DNA of 64,000 nt, taken from contig JAUHZO010000002.1 of the NCBI GenBank assembly GCA_030425925.1, positions 124,001-188,000 of the forward strand, written 5' to 3'. Positions 32,842 through 41,530 of this stretch are shown piece after piece (position 1 is the first letter of the stretch; each line of letters begins with the position of its first letter). The position numbers were made by a program, and so were the translations under genes. The stretch is from Alphaproteobacteria bacterium. Lineage in GTDB: Bacteria; Pseudomonadota; Alphaproteobacteria; Rhodobacterales; Rhodobacteraceae. A model generated the notes under the pieces. It was not told where the DNA came from. It did no database searches and saw only the letters and a program-made list of their open reading frames with translations.

Positions 32842-34776
32842 ATGTCTGACACCCCGCACACCCCCTTGCTGGACCAGGTCCGGACGCCCGCCGATCTGAA
32901 GCGCTTTTCGGATGGCGACCTGGTGCGGTTGGCTGCCGAATTGCGGGCCGAAACGATCAGCGCGGTGTCGGTGACCGGCGGGCACCTGGGCGCGGGGCTG
33001 GGTGTGGTGGAACTGACCGTGGCGCTGCACGCGGTGTTCGACGCGCCGCGCGACAAGATCATCTGGGATGTCAGCCACCAGTGTTATCCGCACAAGATCC
33101 TGACCGGACGTCGCGACCGCATCCGGACCTTGCGGCAAAAGGACGGGCTGTCGGGCTTCACCAAGCGGTCGGAAAGCCCCTATGACCCGTTCGGCGCGGC
33201 GCATTCCAGCACCTCGATCAGCGCGGCTTTGGGCTTTGCCGTGGCACGTGATCTGGGCGGCGCCTGCGAGACCGGGCATGGCGATGCCATCGCCGTGATC
33301 GGCGACGGCGCGATGAGCGCGGGCATGGCGTTCGAGGCGCTGAACAACGCGGGCCACCTGGGCAAGCGGCTGATCGTGATCCTGAACGACAACGAGATGA
33401 GCATCGCGCCGCCCACCGGCGCGCTGTCGTCCTATCTCAGCCGGCTTTACGCCGAAGCGCCGTTCCAGGACCTGAAGGAAGCCGCCAAGGGCGCGGTCAG
33501 CCTGCTGCCGGAGCCGTTCCGCGAAGGCGCGCGGCGCGCCAAGGAAATGCTCAAGGGCATGACCGTGGGCGGCACCTTGTTCGAAGAACTGGGCTTCAGC
33601 TATCTCGGCCCCATCGACGGGCACGATCTGGACCAGCTTCTGCCGGTGCTGCGTACCGTCAAGGCGCGGGCGACGGGGCCGATCCTGATCCATGCCTGCA
33701 CGACCAAGGGCAAGGGCTATCGCCCGGCCGAACACGCCGCCGACAAGGGGCATGCGCGGGCGAAATTCGACGTGGTCACGGGGGAGCAGAAGAAAGCGCC
33801 GTCGAACGCACCGTCTTATACCAAGGTCTTTGCCCGTGCGCTGATGGACCTGGCCGCCGAAGACCCGCGCATCTGCGCGGTCACGGCGGCAATGCCGGAC
33901 GGGACGGGGCTGGACCTTTTTGCCGAACGCTACCCCTCGCGCTGTTTCGACGTGGGCATCGCCGAACAGCACGGCGTGACCTTCTGCGCCGGGCTGGCGG
34001 CGGGCGGCCTGCGGCCGTTCTGCGCGATGTATTCGACCTTCCTGCAGCGCGGGTATGACCAGGTTGTGCACGACGTGGCGATCCAGCGCCTGCCGGTGCG
34101 CTTTGCCATCGACCGCGCGGGGTTGGTGGGCGCGGATGGCTGCACCCATGCAGGCAGCTACGACATTGCCTTTCTGGCGAACTTGCCCGGTTTCGTCGTG
34201 ATGGCCGCCGCAGACGAAGCAGAGCTGAAGCACATGGTGGCCACTGCCGCCGCCCATGACGACGGCCCCATCGCCTTCCGCTATCCGCGCGGCGAAGGCG
34301 AAGGTGTGGAGATGCCGGAGCGCGGCGAGATTCTCGAGATCGGCAAGGGCCGCGTGGTGCGCGAAGGCGGGCGCGTGGCGCTCTTGTCCTTCGGGACGCG
34401 GCTGGGCGAGACGTTGCGCGCCGCCGAGGCGCTGGAGGCGCGCGGCATCGCCTCCACCGTCGCCGATGCCCGCTTTGCCAAGCCGCTGGACCGTGACCTG
34501 ATCCTGCGTCTCGCGGCGGAACACGAAGCGTTGATCACGCTCGAAGAGGGCGCGGTGGGCGGTTTCGGCAGCCATGTCGCGCAGCTTCTGTCCGAAGAAG
34601 GCGTGTTCGACCGCGGGCTTCGGTTCCGGTCCATGGTGCTGCCGGATGTGTTCATCGACCAGGCGTCGCCCGCGGACATGTACGCGGTGGCGGGCCTGAC
34701 GGCGGCGGATATCGAGGCGAAGGTGCTGGAGGTTCTGGGCCTTGGCGTCGTGGGGCGGCGCGCCGGGGAAAGCTGA
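32842..34776 (+). CDS. dxs: 1-deoxy-D-xylulose-5-phosphate synthase
   Basis: The first enzyme of the MEP isoprenoid pathway: it joins pyruvate and glyceraldehyde 3-phosphate using thiamine diphosphate. It has 644 residues, normal length. Motifs are [15 protein letters not shown] near 74, the TPP motif [18 protein letters not shown] near 155-172, [15 protein letters not shown] near 423 and the C-terminal transketolase domain. GGAGG precedes ATG 32842. It follows ispA by 15 bases. Confidence 0.97.
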   Translation: MSDTPHTPLLDQVRTPADLKRFSDGDLVRLAAELRAETISAVSVTGGHLGAGLGVVELTVALHAVFDAPRDKIIWDVSHQCYPHKILTGRRDRIRTLRQKDGLSGFTKRSESPYDPFGAAHSSTSISAALGFAVARDLGGACETGHGDAIAVIGDGAMSAGMAFEALNNAGHLGKRLIVILNDNEMSIAPPTGALSSYLSRLYAEAPFQDLKEAAKGAVSLLPEPFREGARRAKEMLKGMTVGGTLFEELGFSYLGPIDGHDLDQLLPVLRTVKARATGPILIHACTTKGKGYRPAEHAADKGHARAKFDVVTGEQKKAPSNAPSYTKVFARALMDLAAEDPRICAVTAAMPDGTGLDLFAERYPSRCFDVGIAEQHGVTFCAGLAAGGLRPFCAMYSTFLQRGYDQVVHDVAIQRLPVRFAIDRAGLVGADGCTHAGSYDIAFLANLPGFVVMAAADEAELKHMVATAAAHDDGPIAFRYPRGEGEGVEMPERGEILEIGKGRVVREGGRVALLSFGTRLGETLRAAEALEARGIASTVADARFAKPLDRDLILRLAAEHEALITLEEGAVGGFGSHVAQLLSEEGVFDRGLRFRSMVLPDVFIDQASPADMYAVAGLTAADIEAKVLEVLGLGVVGRRAGES

Positions 34777-34780
34777 CGGG

Positions 34781-35377
34781 TCAGAACAGCCCGAACCAGA
34801 TCGACAGCAGGATCAGGTAGATCATGCCACCTTGCACATACCCGGCCAGGGTATAGATGCCGTCGCGTGTCATCAGGCCGAACATGATCATGGCCACGGA
34901 ACCTGCGCCGAAACTTGTGACAAAGGGCACTAGCTCCAGCAGCGGCCAGCTGGCAGCGATGATGGCAGTGGCGGCATAGGCAAACAGCCGCGTGGGGCCC
35001 GTGGTCAGAAGCCGCAGGCGATTGTGGGTGTGCCGGTCCATCCAGGCGGCCGGTCTGGCCAGCCAGGCCAGGGCGGACGACATGCGGTCGGCGGCGATGG
35101 AACGGTCACGCAGAAACCGCGGCAGCCAGAGATGTTTGCGCCCCAGCAGTGCCTGCGCGGTGATCAGCAGCACGATCAGCGCGCCGATGGTGGGCGTTCC
35201 GGGAATGCCCGAGACCGGCGAAACGAGGATGATCGCCGGCACCAGGATCACCGCCGGGAACGAGCGCCCCCCCACGCGCGCCAGCACGTCGGCCACCGAC
35301 ACGCGGCTGGCCCCCGGGGCGGGGCGCATCGCTTCCAGCAGGTCGCCAAGGCTGTCGGGCTGGCCGTCCGGCGTCAT
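34781..35377 (-). CDS. ExoD-like membrane protein
   Basis: A 198-residue protein of the ExoD family, named after a Rhizobium exopolysaccharide gene of unclear biochemistry. The N-terminal ~45 residues are soluble; then FPAVILVPAIILVSPVSGIPG (hydrophobic, with the conserved SPxxGIPG) and three further membrane segments follow. The stop lies four bases past the convergent dxs stop. The start overlaps the 3' end of the next gene (ATGA), so the two are cotranslated. Confidence 0.82.
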   Translation of the reverse strand: MTPDGQPDSLGDLLEAMRPAPGASRVSVADVLARVGGRSFPAVILVPAIILVSPVSGIPGTPTIGALIVLLITAQALLGRKHLWLPRFLRDRSIAADRMSSALAWLARPAAWMDRHTHNRLRLLTTGPTRLFAYAATAIIAASWPLLELVPFVTSFGAGSVAMIMFGLMTRDGIYTLAGYVQGGMIYLILLSIWFGLF

Positions 35378-36231
35378 GATGCGGTTTCTGCGGCGAGGAT
35401 CGCCGCAAGCCCGCTGCGATAGTCGGGATAGTGCAGCGCGACACCCAGATCTTCGCGGATGCGCCGGTTCGACACCTTCTTGCTGTCGGCATAGAAGGCA
35501 CGGGCCATCGGGCTCATTTCGGCGGTCTCGAAGGGAACTTCCGGCGGTACCGGCAGTCCCAGCATGTCCGCGGCACAGGCCAGCACGTCCTGCGGCGGGG
35601 CCGGCTGGTCGTCGCAGACATTGTAGGCGGTGCCCGGGGCGGGCCGGGCGATGGAGGTCAGCAGCACCTCGGCGATATCCTCGACATGGATGCGGCTGAA
35701 GAACTGGTTGGGCTTGATCACCCGCTGTGCCGTCCCGGCGCGGATCTTGGCAAAGGGACCGCGTCCGGGCCCGTAGATGCCCGCCAGGCGGAAGATGTGC
35801 AGCGGCAGGCCGGTGGCGCGCCAGGCCGACTCGGCGGCGACCCGCGCCTTGCCGCGGCGCGATGACGGGGTGAGCGGGGTGGTCTCGTCCACCCAGCCGC
35901 CCTGATGGTCACCATAGACGCCGGTGGTCGACAGGTATCCGGCCCAGGCGAGCGATGCGGCCCGTGCCGACAGGAGGTCGCCCGCCAGCTGCAGCGCGGG
36001 ATCGCCCCCGGCATCGGGCGCGGCAGAGACCAGCAGATGCGTGGCCTTCGGCAGCGCCCCGGCAATGGCCTCGCGGGTCCAGGGCAGCGCGGTCACGCCC
36101 TCGGCGCGCATCTGGCGGGCCTTGTCCTCTGACCGCGTTGTGCCTGCCACCTGCCAGCCGTCGGCCAGGAGCCGCCGCGCCAGCGCGCGGGCCGAATAAC
36201 CGTGTCCAAGGGAAAGCAGCATGGGTGTCAT
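35374..36231 (-). CDS. NAD-dependent epimerase/SDR-like protein
   Basis: A 285-residue Rossmann-fold protein of the extended SDR group (YeeZ-like). The N-terminal nucleotide site is unusual, SLGHGYSARALARRL near 7-21, in place of GxxGxxG. The active-site area has YLSTTGVYGDHQGGWVDE near 116-133, with TGVYG as in epimerases, and the RLAGIYGPGRGP motif near 172. The substrate is unknown. It shares a four-base overlap with the exoD-like gene and is divergent from paaA. Confidence 0.78.
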   Translation of the reverse strand: MTPMLLSLGHGYSARALARRLLADGWQVAGTTRSEDKARQMRAEGVTALPWTREAIAGALPKATHLLVSAAPDAGGDPALQLAGDLLSARAASLAWAGYLSTTGVYGDHQGGWVDETTPLTPSSRRGKARVAAESAWRATGLPLHIFRLAGIYGPGRGPFAKIRAGTAQRVIKPNQFFSRIHVEDIAEVLLTSIARPAPGTAYNVCDDQPAPPQDVLACAADMLGLPVPPEVPFETAEMSPMARAFYADSKKVSNRRIREDLGVALHYPDYRSGLAAILAAETAS

Positions 36232-36269
36232 TGCGCATAGGTGGCGGGGCGGAGGGAGATTTGCAAGTG

Positions 36270-36303
36270 TTACAAAAATCGCTTTGCGTGGGGGTTTTTG
36301 TAA
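36270..36303. promoter_or_regulatory. Inverted repeat upstream of paaA
   Basis: TTACAAAAA (36270-36278) and TTTTTGTAA (36295-36303) are exact inverted 9-mers with a 16-base spacer, in the short AT-rich gap before paaA. They suit an operator for a phenylacetyl-CoA-responsive TetR/PaaR-type repressor; that assignment is inference. Confidence 0.5.
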
Positions 36304-36339
36304 TGTATCTTGCGGGTGCAGGTTTGGAGGAGGCCACGC

Positions 36340-37323
36340 ATGTATTCTCAGGGCTTGATTGGTGCCGACGGGCGCACCGAGGAAACGCAGGACTTTCTGG
36401 ACAGGTTCCAGCGCCGCATCGACGCCGAGGAAAAGATCGAGCCGATGGACGCGATGCCCGCGGGCTATCGCAAGACGCTGGTGCGCCAGATCGGGCAGCA
36501 CGCGCATTCCGAAATCGTCGGCATGCTGCCCGAAGGCAACTGGATCACCCGCGCGCCCAGCCTGCGCCGCAAGGCCGCGCTTCTGGCCAAGGTGCAGGAC
36601 GAGGGCGGGCACGGGCTGTATCTTTACGCCGCTGCCGAAACGCTGGGGGTGAGCCGCGAGGAGATGACCGAGGAGCTGCATTGCGGCAAGGCGAAGTATT
36701 CGTCGATCTTCAACTATCCCACGCTGTCCTGGGCCGATATCGGCATCATCGGCTGGCTGGTGGACGGTGCGGCGATCATGAACCAGATCCCGCTTTGCCG
36801 CTGTTCCTACGGGCCTTACGCGCGGGCGATGATCCGGGTCTGCAAGGAGGAATCGTTCCACCAGCGGCAGGGCTACGAGATCTGCATGGCGCTGGCCAAG
36901 GGGACGCCCGCGCAGCGCGAGATGCTGCAGGACGCGCTGAACCGCTGGTGGTGGCCGGTGCTGATGATGTTCGGGCCGCATGATGCCGACAGCCTGCATT
37001 CGGACCAGTCGATGGCGTGGAAGATCAAGCGGTTCTCGAATGACGAGCTGCGGCAGAAATTCATCGACGCCACCGTGCCGCAGGCGGAGTACCTGGGCCT
37101 GACCTTTCCCGACCCGGAGATGCGCTGGAACGAGGAAAAGGGCGGCTGGGATCACGGGCCCATCGACTGGGACGAATTCTGGCGCGTGGTCAAGGGCTTT
37201 GGGCCCATGGCGTGCGACCGGATCGCGGCGCGGCGCAAGGCCTGGGAGGACGGGGCCTGGGTCCGCGAGGCCGCGCTGGCCCATGCCGAAAAGCGCCGCG
37301 CGCGCAAGATGGCCGCGGAGTAA
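36340..37323 (+). CDS. paaA: Phenylacetyl-CoA 1,2-epoxidase catalytic subunit PaaA
   Basis: A diiron oxygenase subunit that epoxidises the aromatic ring of phenylacetyl-CoA. The 327-residue protein shows ferritin-like iron ligands in [17 protein letters not shown] near 89-105 and [13 protein letters not shown] near 168-180. GGAGGAGG precedes ATG 36340. It heads paaA-B-C-D-E. A long hairpin separates paaA from paaB, suggesting differential expression. Confidence 0.96.
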   Translation: MYSQGLIGADGRTEETQDFLDRFQRRIDAEEKIEPMDAMPAGYRKTLVRQIGQHAHSEIVGMLPEGNWITRAPSLRRKAALLAKVQDEGGHGLYLYAAAETLGVSREEMTEELHCGKAKYSSIFNYPTLSWADIGIIGWLVDGAAIMNQIPLCRCSYGPYARAMIRVCKEESFHQRQGYEICMALAKGTPAQREMLQDALNRWWWPVLMMFGPHDADSLHSDQSMAWKIKRFSNDELRQKFIDATVPQAEYLGLTFPDPEMRWNEEKGGWDHGPIDWDEFWRVVKGFGPMACDRIAARRKAWEDGAWVREAALAHAEKRRARKMAAE

Positions 37324-37331
37324 CCGGACCG

Positions 37332-37386
37332 GCGGGACGGCGCTGTTTCGGCCTTTGGCCGAAAGGCGCCCCGCCCGCCGTCCCGC
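37332..37386 (+). repeat. Nested palindrome between paaA and paaB
   Basis: Outer arms GCGGGACGGC (37332-37341) and GCCGTCCCGC (37377-37386) enclose an inner perfect stem TTTCGGCC/GGCCGAAA (37346-37353 and 37357-37364, TTT loop). The inner core CTGTTTCGGCC...AAAGGCGCC recurs near 53970 in variant form. Confidence 0.65.
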
Positions 37387-37426
37387 AGGGCACCCTTTCC
37401 GCAGGGCGCGCGGTCTGGCGGCGGTG

Positions 37427-37458
37427 CATCCGGGGTATTTGGACCAAGAAGAAGGATC
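37427..37458 (+). repeat. Short dispersed element, copy 1 (CCAAGAAGAAG type)
   Basis: The stretch with CCGGGGTATTT, CCAAGAAGAAG and GATC matches 56136-56166 (CCGGGCGTATTTTTG, CCAAGAAGAAG, GATC). Here its AAGAAGGA end serves as ribosome site region of paaB. Confidence 0.6.
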
Positions 37459-37464
37459 AGGGGC

Positions 37465-37746
37465 ATGTCATCGACGCCGCTTTGGGAAGTGTTCATCCGG
37501 CCGCGCAACGGGCTGAGCCACAAGCACGTGGGCTCGGTGCATGCCGCCGACGAGGTTCTGGCGCTGCAGGCGGCGCGCGACGTCTATACCAGGCGGGGCG
37601 AGGGCACGTCGATCTGGGTGGTGCTGTCGGCGCAGATCGTGGCGAGCGATCCCGACCAGGCGGCCGAGAATTTCGAGCCGACGGCGGACAAGGTCTATCG
37701 CCACCCCACCTTCTACGAGATCCCGGACGATGTGGGGCATATGTGA
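37465..37746 (+). CDS. paaB: Phenylacetyl-CoA epoxidase subunit PaaB
   Basis: A 93-residue small subunit that bridges PaaAC pairs in the epoxidase complex. It has the family features WEVFIRPRNGLSHKHVGSVHA near 6-26, and a run of conserved residues through DVYTRRGEG. The C-terminus ends YEIPDDVGHM. It overlaps paaC by one base. Confidence 0.96.
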   Translation: MSSTPLWEVFIRPRNGLSHKHVGSVHAADEVLALQAARDVYTRRGEGTSIWVVLSAQIVASDPDQAAENFEPTADKVYRHPTFYEIPDDVGHM

Positions 37747-38471
37747 TGTTGTACGACGCGGTTCTGGAACTGGCCGACGATCACCTCGTGCTGGGTCATC
37801 GCCTGTCGGAATGGTGCGGCCATGCGCCGATGCTGGAGGAAGACCTGGCGCTGCCCAACATGGCGCTGGACCTGATCGGCACGGCACGGACCTTGTACGA
37901 TCATGCGGCCCGGCTGGAAGGTCAGGGGCGGGACGAGGACGCGCTGGCCTATCTGCGGGGCGAACGGGAGTACCGCAACCTGCTGCTTTGCGAGCGGCCG
38001 AACGGGGATTTTGCGCATACCATGTTGCGGCAGCTTTATTTCGCCGCCTTCATGGCGCCTTACTGGCAGGCCGCGCTGGGCTCGGAGGACGAAGTGATCG
38101 CCGGGGTGGCGGGCAAGGCCGTCAAGGAGATGGCCTATCACATCCGCCATGCCGGCGAATGGGTGATCCGGATGGGCGACGGCACGGACGAGTCGGCGGC
38201 GCGGATGCGGGCCGCGGTGGCGGATCTGCATATCTACACGGGCGAGTTGTTCGAAGACGGGGCCGGGGACGCCGCCCTGCCATCCCGCGCCGAGATCCGC
38301 CCCGCCTGGGACGCGACGATTGCCGGGATATTTGCCGAGGCGCTGCTGGACGTGCCCGAGGTGCCGTTTCCGCAGACCGGCGGGCGCGAGGGACGGCACG
38401 GCGAGGCGCTGGGGCATATGCTGGCCGAGATGCAGGCCTTGCACCGCGCCCATCCCGGGGCGGTCTGGTGA
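37746..38471 (+). CDS. paaC: Phenylacetyl-CoA epoxidase structural subunit PaaC
   Basis: The non-catalytic ferritin-like partner of PaaA, 241 residues. It has the typical LGHRLSEWCGHAPMLEEDLAL stretch near 17-37, NMALDLIGTAR near 39, and KEMAYHIRHAGEWVIRMGDGT near 128-148. The ATG overlaps the paaB stop; the stop overlaps the GTG start of paaD. Confidence 0.95.
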   Translation: MLYDAVLELADDHLVLGHRLSEWCGHAPMLEEDLALPNMALDLIGTARTLYDHAARLEGQGRDEDALAYLRGEREYRNLLLCERPNGDFAHTMLRQLYFAAFMAPYWQAALGSEDEVIAGVAGKAVKEMAYHIRHAGEWVIRMGDGTDESAARMRAAVADLHIYTGELFEDGAGDAALPSRAEIRPAWDATIAGIFAEALLDVPEVPFPQTGGREGRHGEALGHMLAEMQALHRAHPGAVW

Positions 38472-38944
38472 GCGACGCGGCCCGCGCCTGGGAGGCGGCG
38501 GCAGCCGTGCTCGACCCCGAGGTGCCGGCGGTGACGGTGGCGGATCTGGGCATCCTGCGCGAGGTCACGATGGAGGGTGGCGTGGCGGTCGCCCGGGTCA
38601 CGCCGACCTATTCGGGCTGCCCCGCGACGCTGGCCATCGAACTGGCCATCGAGGCCGCCTTGCGCGAGGCCGGCTTCGAGGCGCGGATCGAGCGCGTGCT
38701 GCGCCCGGCCTGGACCACCGACTGGATCACCGAGGAAGGGCGCGAGAAACTGCGTGCCTACGGGATCGCCCCGCCGGAGGGGCCCGCGGGCAAGGCGGCG
38801 CTGTTCGACATGCCCGAGGTGACCTGCCCGCGCTGCGGCAGCCGCAACACCGCGCGGATCTCGGAATTCGGCTCTACCGCCTGCAAGGCGCAATACCAGT
38901 GCCGCGCCTGTGCCGAGCCGTTCGACTATTTCAAATGCCTCTGA
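38468..38944 (+). CDS. paaD: PaaD, DUF59/MIP18-type maturation protein
   Basis: A 158-residue protein thought to help assemble iron centres of the epoxidase system. The N-terminal DUF59/MIP18 domain (about 8-85) has the conserved cysteine in TYSGCPAT. The C-terminal zinc-type motif has CPRCGS near 116 and CRAC near 144. It starts at GTG 38468 inside the paaC stop (GTGA). Confidence 0.93.
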   Translation: MSDAARAWEAAAAVLDPEVPAVTVADLGILREVTMEGGVAVARVTPTYSGCPATLAIELAIEAALREAGFEARIERVLRPAWTTDWITEEGREKLRAYGIAPPEGPAGKAALFDMPEVTCPRCGSRNTARISEFGSTACKAQYQCRACAEPFDYFKCL

Positions 38945-38953
38945 GGAGCGACC

Positions 38954-40000
38954 ATGTTCCACGATCTCACCATCTCTGACATCCGCCCCGAGGGGCAGGG
39001 CGCCGTGGCGATCTCGTTCGATGTGCCGGAGGATCTGCAAGAGGTGTTTCTCTACCGACCGGGGCAATACCTGACATTGCGCGCCGATGTGGACGGGCAG
39101 GATGTGCGGCGGTCCTACTCCATCGCTTCGCTGCCCGGGGGGGCGTTGCGCGTGGGGGTCAAGCGGGTCGAGGAGGGCGTCTTTTCCGGCTTTGCCCAGG
39201 GGCTGAAACCCGGCGACGTGCTGCGCGTGATGCCGCCCGAGGGCCGCTTTGTCTACCAGGGCGAAGGCCGGGTGGTGCTGATCGCCGCCGGGTCCGGGAT
39301 CACGCCCATGGTGTCGATCGCCGCGCAGGCGCTGGCGGAGGGGGCCGAGGTGGCGCTGCTTTACGGCAACCAGAGCACTGCGTCGATCATGTTCCGCGAC
39401 ACGCTGGAGGCGCTGAAGGACCGCTACACCGACCGGTTCAGCGTGATCCATGTGCTCAGCCGCGAACCGCAGGACGTGGCGCTGCTGAACGGGCGGATCG
39501 ACGGGGCCAAGGTGATCGCGCTGGCGCAGGCCGGGGCGCTGGATCTGGCGGGGGCCGAGGGTGTGTTCCTGTGCGGACCCGGCGGCATGATCGACGACGT
39601 TGCGGCGGCGCTCGAGGGGCAGGTGCCGCAGGAGCGGGTGCATTTCGAACGGTTCTTTGCCGAGGGCGAAGGGCCGCGCGCGCCGCGGTCGGCGCGGGCG
39701 CAGGCGGCGGCCGAGGCCGGTGTGGCGGTCGAAGTTGTGCTGGACGGCACGCGCCGCGCCTTCCGCGTGACGGCGCAGGATGGCAGCGTGGTGGAGGCCG
39801 CGGCGCGGCAGGGGCTGGAACTGCCGTTCTCCTGCAAGGGCGGCATGTGCTGCACCTGCCGCTGCAAGGTGGTGGAAGGCCAGGCCGAAATGGCGGTGAA
39901 CTATTCGCTGGAGCCGTGGGAGATGGAAGCGGGCTTTACCCTGGCCTGCCAGGCCCGTCCGGTGACCGAACGGCTGGTGCTGGACTTCGACGCGGCATGA
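38954..40000 (+). CDS. paaE: Phenylacetyl-CoA epoxidase reductase PaaE
   Basis: Passes electrons from NADPH to PaaA. The 348-residue protein has an FAD-binding domain (YRPGQYLTLRADVDGQDVRRSYSIAS near 27-52), an NAD domain (AAGSGITPMVSIA near 112), and a C-terminal 2Fe-2S ferredoxin domain with cysteines in FSCKGGMCCTCRCK near 293-306 and the final Cys in LACQ near 333. Its stop overlaps the following methyltransferase gene. Confidence 0.96.
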   Translation: MFHDLTISDIRPEGQGAVAISFDVPEDLQEVFLYRPGQYLTLRADVDGQDVRRSYSIASLPGGALRVGVKRVEEGVFSGFAQGLKPGDVLRVMPPEGRFVYQGEGRVVLIAAGSGITPMVSIAAQALAEGAEVALLYGNQSTASIMFRDTLEALKDRYTDRFSVIHVLSREPQDVALLNGRIDGAKVIALAQAGALDLAGAEGVFLCGPGGMIDDVAAALEGQVPQERVHFERFFAEGEGPRAPRSARAQAAAEAGVAVEVVLDGTRRAFRVTAQDGSVVEAAARQGLELPFSCKGGMCCTCRCKVVEGQAEMAVNYSLEPWEMEAGFTLACQARPVTERLVLDFDAA

Positions 40001-40650
40001 GCGGGGCGGGTGACAAGAAAGGCTCTCCCGGACTCGAGAATGCCTATGCGCTGGAAACGCCCGAGGACAACCTGCGGCTTTATGCCGACTGGGCGGCCAG
40101 CTATGACAGCGCGTTTGCGCAGGACATGGATTACGTCCTGCCGCTGCGCGTCGCCGAGGCCTACAAGCTTGCCGGCGGGGTGGGGCCGGTGCTGGATCTG
40201 GGTGCCGGCACCGGGCTGTGCGGCGGGGCGTTGAAGATGCTGGAGGTCGGGCCTGTGGACGGCACCGACCTGTCGCCCGAGATGCTGGCCGTTGCGGCGC
40301 ACAAGGATGTGTACAACGCCCTCTTTGTCGGCAACCTTCTGGAAATCCTGCCTGTGTCCGACGGGGCCTATGCCGGTGCGGTCAGTTCGGGCACGTTCAC
40401 GCATGGCCATGTCGGGCCCGAGGCCCTGGGCGAGGTGCTGCGCATCCTGCGTCCGGGCGGGCTTGCCGCGCTGTCGATCAACGCCGAGCACTACGAGGCA
40501 AAGGGATTCGCCGCGGGCTTTGCGGCGTTGGGGGACCGGATCGAGGGGCTGTCGCACCGGCAGACGCGCATCTATGGCGACGCGGCCAGCGGCTCGTATG
40601 CCGGAGATCATGCCTTGATCGTGAAGTTTCGCAAGCGTCAGGACGCGTAG
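39997..40650 (+). CDS. Class I SAM-dependent methyltransferase at the end of the paa operon
   Basis: A 217-residue methyltransferase. SAM-binding motif I is VLDLGAGTGLCGG near 64-76, followed by DGTDLSPEML near 86. It overlaps the paaE stop in ATGA, so it is translated with the paa genes, and its 3' end overlaps the convergent aldolase gene by 13 bases. It is not part of the known PaaA-K pathway, and the substrate is unknown. Confidence 0.82.
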   Translation: MSGAGDKKGSPGLENAYALETPEDNLRLYADWAASYDSAFAQDMDYVLPLRVAEAYKLAGGVGPVLDLGAGTGLCGGALKMLEVGPVDGTDLSPEMLAVAAHKDVYNALFVGNLLEILPVSDGAYAGAVSSGTFTHGHVGPEALGEVLRILRPGGLAALSINAEHYEAKGFAAGFAALGDRIEGLSHRQTRIYGDAASGSYAGDHALIVKFRKRQDA

Positions 40651-41396
40651 TCCGACCCTTCTGCATCCAGGATCAGCTTCAGTTCCTCGAGATGCCGCGC
40701 TTCCTGGTCCACCGGGTAGTTCTCGATTTCGGAAGCGGTTTTCTCGGCAACCTCGTCGGACAGGATGTCCAGTTCCATCCCGGTCTGCAGCGCGCGGATA
40801 TAGGTCTCGGCGGCGCGCTCGAAGTAGAACAGGCGGTTGAAGGTCTCGGCCACGGTGCTGCCGATCACCATGACACCATGGTTGCCCATCACCATAACCT
40901 TCTGTTTCGGGTCGGAAAACAGTTGTGCACAACGCGCGCCCTCGTCCTCGAACGCCAGGCCGCCGTAGTTGTCGTCGATCACCACGCGGTTGAAGAACAT
41001 CGCACAGTTCTGGTCGATGGGCGGCAGGCGCTTGTCCTTGAGACAGGCCAGCACGGTGGCGTGGATCGAATGCACATGCATGGCGCAGCGCGCCTGCGGG
41101 CAATGCCGGTGCAGGCCGCCATGCAGGCCCCAGGCGGTTGGATCGGGCGCGCCGGGCTTGGACAGGGTCTCCGGGTCGTTGGCATCGACCAGGATCAGGT
41201 CGGACGCCCGAATTCGGGAAAAATGCACGAGATTGGGATTCATCAGGAATTGCGTGCCGTCTTCGTTGATCGACAGGCTGAAGTGATTGGCCACGGCTTC
41301 GTGCAGGTTCAGCCGCGCTGTCCAGCGAAACGCGGCGGCCATGTCCACCCGTTCGGCCCAGTGGTCGATATTGGCAATGCTGTGCGGTGCGTTCAT
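40638..41396 (-). CDS. Class II aldolase/adducin family protein
   Basis: A 252-residue zinc enzyme fold. The metal histidines are seen in MHVHSIHATVL near 105-115 and in GNHGVMVIG near 172-180. NHFSLSINEDG near 37 binds phosphate or carboxylate in relatives. Family members are fuculose/ribulose-phosphate aldolases and related decarboxylases; no substrate can be assigned. A GGAGGATCCCCG ribosome site precedes the ATG. Confidence 0.85.
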   Translation of the reverse strand: MNAPHSIANIDHWAERVDMAAAFRWTARLNLHEAVANHFSLSINEDGTQFLMNPNLVHFSRIRASDLILVDANDPETLSKPGAPDPTAWGLHGGLHRHCPQARCAMHVHSIHATVLACLKDKRLPPIDQNCAMFFNRVVIDDNYGGLAFEDEGARCAQLFSDPKQKVMVMGNHGVMVIGSTVAETFNRLFYFERAAETYIRALQTGMELDILSDEVAEKTASEIENYPVDQEARHLEELKLILDAEGSDYAS

Positions 41397-41530
41397 CGGG
41401 GATCCTCCTTGCGGCCAGAGTGGCGGGCCGCGGATGCGCTGTCAAACGCCGGACGCGGGGGCGGCGTGTTCCTTGCCTTGAACCCGTGCGCCTTACCTGT
41501 CAACGTCGCGCCAGATTGCAGGGGGATGCC

